Source of the DNA: Streptomyces diastatochromogenes
Lineage (GTDB): Bacteria; Actinomycetota; Actinomycetes; Streptomycetales; Streptomycetaceae
Assembly (NCBI RefSeq): GCF_002242805.1
Contig: NZ_MCGQ01000008.1
Location: forward strand, 1 to 64,000
Reading direction: 5' to 3'
DNA: 64,000 bases
Shown: positions 62,960-64,000 of the stretch, piece after piece
Numbering within the stretch: the first letter of the stretch is position 1
How the letters are laid out: each line of letters opens with the position of its first letter
Made by a program: the position numbers and the translations under genes
Notes under the pieces: model-generated
Told to the model about the DNA's origin: nothing
The model's database searches: none
The model's input: only the letters and a program-made list of their open reading frames with translations

Positions 62960-63709
62960 GTGGGTCAGCCGGAGATGCAGCCCGAGGGTCCGCCTCAGGA
63001 CGGGTGGGGCGAGGGTGCGGCCGGGCTGCGGCCGGGCGATCTGACCGGGCGGTCGTTTCCGCTCGGGGACTGGGGCGAGCCCGCCGAGCGGCTCGACGAG
63101 CTGTACCGGTGGGTGGAGCGGGGGGCTATGCAGACGGCGTCCTGGTATCTCGCGGACCGGGTGTGGAAGCGGCGCGGGGCGCGGGCGCTGCGGGCCGGGG
63201 CGGCGGCGGGGGCGGTGTGCGGGGCCGCGCTGCCGTTGCTGGATCTGACCGGGGTGGTCGGCGGGGTGGCGGCCTGGGGGTATCTGGCGCTGATGCTCTC
63301 GGTGGCGTGTGTCGCGGTCGACCGTTTCTTCGGGGTCACGTCCGGGTGGATAAGGGACGTGGCGACCGCGCAGGCCGTGCAGCGGCGGTTGCAGGCATTG
63401 CAGTTCGACTGGGCGTCGGAGAGTGTGCGGGAGGTGCTGGGGCCGGCCGAGGGGACGGCCAGTGAGGCCGCGGAGCGGTGTCTGGGGGTTCTGCGGCGGT
63501 TCTCCGAGGACGTGCTGGAGCTGGTGCGGACGGAGACGGCCGACTGGATGGTGGAGTTCCGGACGGGGTCGGCGCCGTTGGGTATCCAGGCGGCGGTGGC
63601 GTCGGGGGTGCGGGCGGAAGGGGGCGGGTCTGTGGGCCGGTTTCCCCTGCCGCCCGCGAACGGTACGCGCCCGAACATGCCCCGCCAGCGGCCACCTGAG
63701 CCTCGATAG
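62960..63709 (+). CDS. SLATT-domain two-helix membrane protein
   Basis: A 249-residue protein with the SLATT pattern: an N-terminal amphipathic helix (RLDELYRWVERGAMQTASWYLADRVWKRRGARALR), two membrane helices (AGAAAGAVCGAALPLLDL; VAAWGYLALMLSVACVAVD) and a C-terminal helical tail. GTG 62960 follows GGGAG; GTG 62954 is also in frame. SLATT proteins are proposed pore-forming effectors in nucleotide-linked defence systems, but this one sits in a conserved recR neighbourhood with no partner, so it may be domesticated. Confidence 0.8.
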   Translation: MGQPEMQPEGPPQDGWGEGAAGLRPGDLTGRSFPLGDWGEPAERLDELYRWVERGAMQTASWYLADRVWKRRGARALRAGAAAGAVCGAALPLLDLTGVVGGVAAWGYLALMLSVACVAVDRFFGVTSGWIRDVATAQAVQRRLQALQFDWASESVREVLGPAEGTASEAAERCLGVLRRFSEDVLELVRTETADWMVEFRTGSAPLGIQAAVASGVRAEGGGSVGRFPLPPANGTRPNMPRQRPPEPR

Positions 63710-63780
63710 GCGCCCGGTGCTGCGGCTGGCCGGGGGTGGGTTTCGCTCACCGGCGCTGGCCGGGTGCCGCTGCGCCCACC

Positions 63781-63800
63781 CGTGCCGCCCCAGCGGCACG
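63781..63800. terminator. Hairpin after the SLATT gene
   Basis: CGTGCCGC pairs with GCGGCACG around CCCA, 72 bp past the stop. It probably ends the SLATT transcript. Confidence 0.55.
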
Positions 63801-63813
63801 ACTGCCCGCAGCT

Positions 63814-63833
63814 GCGTAGCCAACTGGCTACGC
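63814..63833 (-). terminator. Hairpin at the end of the PstS-like gene
   Basis: GCGTAGCC-AACT-GGCTACGC is a perfect 8-bp hairpin. It overlaps the stop codon (63828-63830) of the minus-strand gene. Confidence 0.55.
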
Positions 63834-64000
63834 GCACAGCTTCATGCCCTCCGGAGTCCAGCAGGGCACATGGCCGTGCGTGCGGATGATCTCCTGGCCG
63901 CTCCCCCGGGACAGGTACGTCAGGAAGCTGGACGCCAGGGAGTTGGCAGGCGGCTGGCCGTAGGTGTAGGCGTACTCGATCTCGCGGTAGGGGTAGGGGC
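63828..64000 (-). CDS. C-terminal end of a PstS-like substrate-binding protein
   Basis: Only the last 56 residues are inside the window. They read PYPYREIEYAYTYGQPPANS, LASSFLTYLSRGSGQEIIRT and HGHVPCWTPEGMKLCA, typical of the C-terminal end of PstS-type phosphate-binding or related periplasmic-binding-protein-like domains in actinobacteria. The two Cys probably form a disulfide. The rest lies to the right. Confidence 0.75.
   Translation of the reverse strand, partial: PYPYREIEYAYTYGQPPANSLASSFLTYLSRGSGQEIIRTHGHVPCWTPEGMKLCA

Overview
This window is high-GC actinobacterial DNA with strongly GC-ending codons, frequent GTG starts and GTGA/ATGA gene overlaps. The gene content (a long chaplin with a LAxTG sortase E signal, SigE-type ECF sigma factor, class-specific lysC-asd pair, recR-ybaB, Uma2 nucleases, SLATT protein) points to Streptomyces or a close relative. 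No rRNA, tRNA, insertion sequence, integrase or CRISPR array was found.

Layout. 1-4.6 kb: end of an LCP cell-wall ligase gene, an ArsR repressor coupled to a Mg-type P-ATPase, and a small unknown. 4.8-6.2 kb: exported alkaline phosphatase with PHO-box-like upstream repeats, closed by a strong hairpin. 6.2-21.2 kb: five same-strand, tightly packed genes (LCAT-like lipase, caspase/STAND/WD40 protein, pseudokinase-SF1 helicase fusion, degenerate PLD-like protein, GHKL ATPase). This is the most unusual part of the window and looks like an undescribed or poorly described conflict (immunity/cell-suicide) system. 21.3-25.8 kb: long chaplin, secreted repeat protein, PH-like membrane protein. 25.9-38.3 kb: potassium-related region with kdpE-kdpC-kdpB-kdpA-kdpF plus an extra 27-residue membrane ORF (no kdpD sensor), a KimA-like APC permease, and a two-RCK membrane protein; a TIGR03943/permease pair sits inside it. 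38.5-46 kb: secreted beta-helix protein, S9 peptidase, FG-GAP/RTX-like secreted protein, SURF1, and an ECF sigma factor coupled to a His-rich membrane protein. 46.1-48.5 kb: asd and lysC (first steps of the aspartate pathway). 48.7-56.2 kb: OmpR-type two-component pair, SnoaL-like proteins, a methyltransferase-Nudix fusion, a TetR repressor with a palindrome inside the divergent promoter, Uma2 nuclease and small unknowns. 56.4-61 kb: a 1555-residue Hsp90-like ATPase with nine C-terminal repeats, a second conflict-type gene. 61-64 kb: DUF5063, recR, ybaB, SLATT membrane protein and the end of a PstS-like binding protein.

How they work together. The five-gene cluster combines a likely sensor (WD40 propeller, pseudokinase), NTP-driven switches (STAND, SF1 helicase, GHKL) and candidate killers (caspase-like protease, lipase). 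The 26-38 kb region joins high-affinity K+ uptake with other K+-handling proteins, but its KdpE regulator lacks its usual kinase. Function assignments rest on motifs read by eye; no database search was possible.
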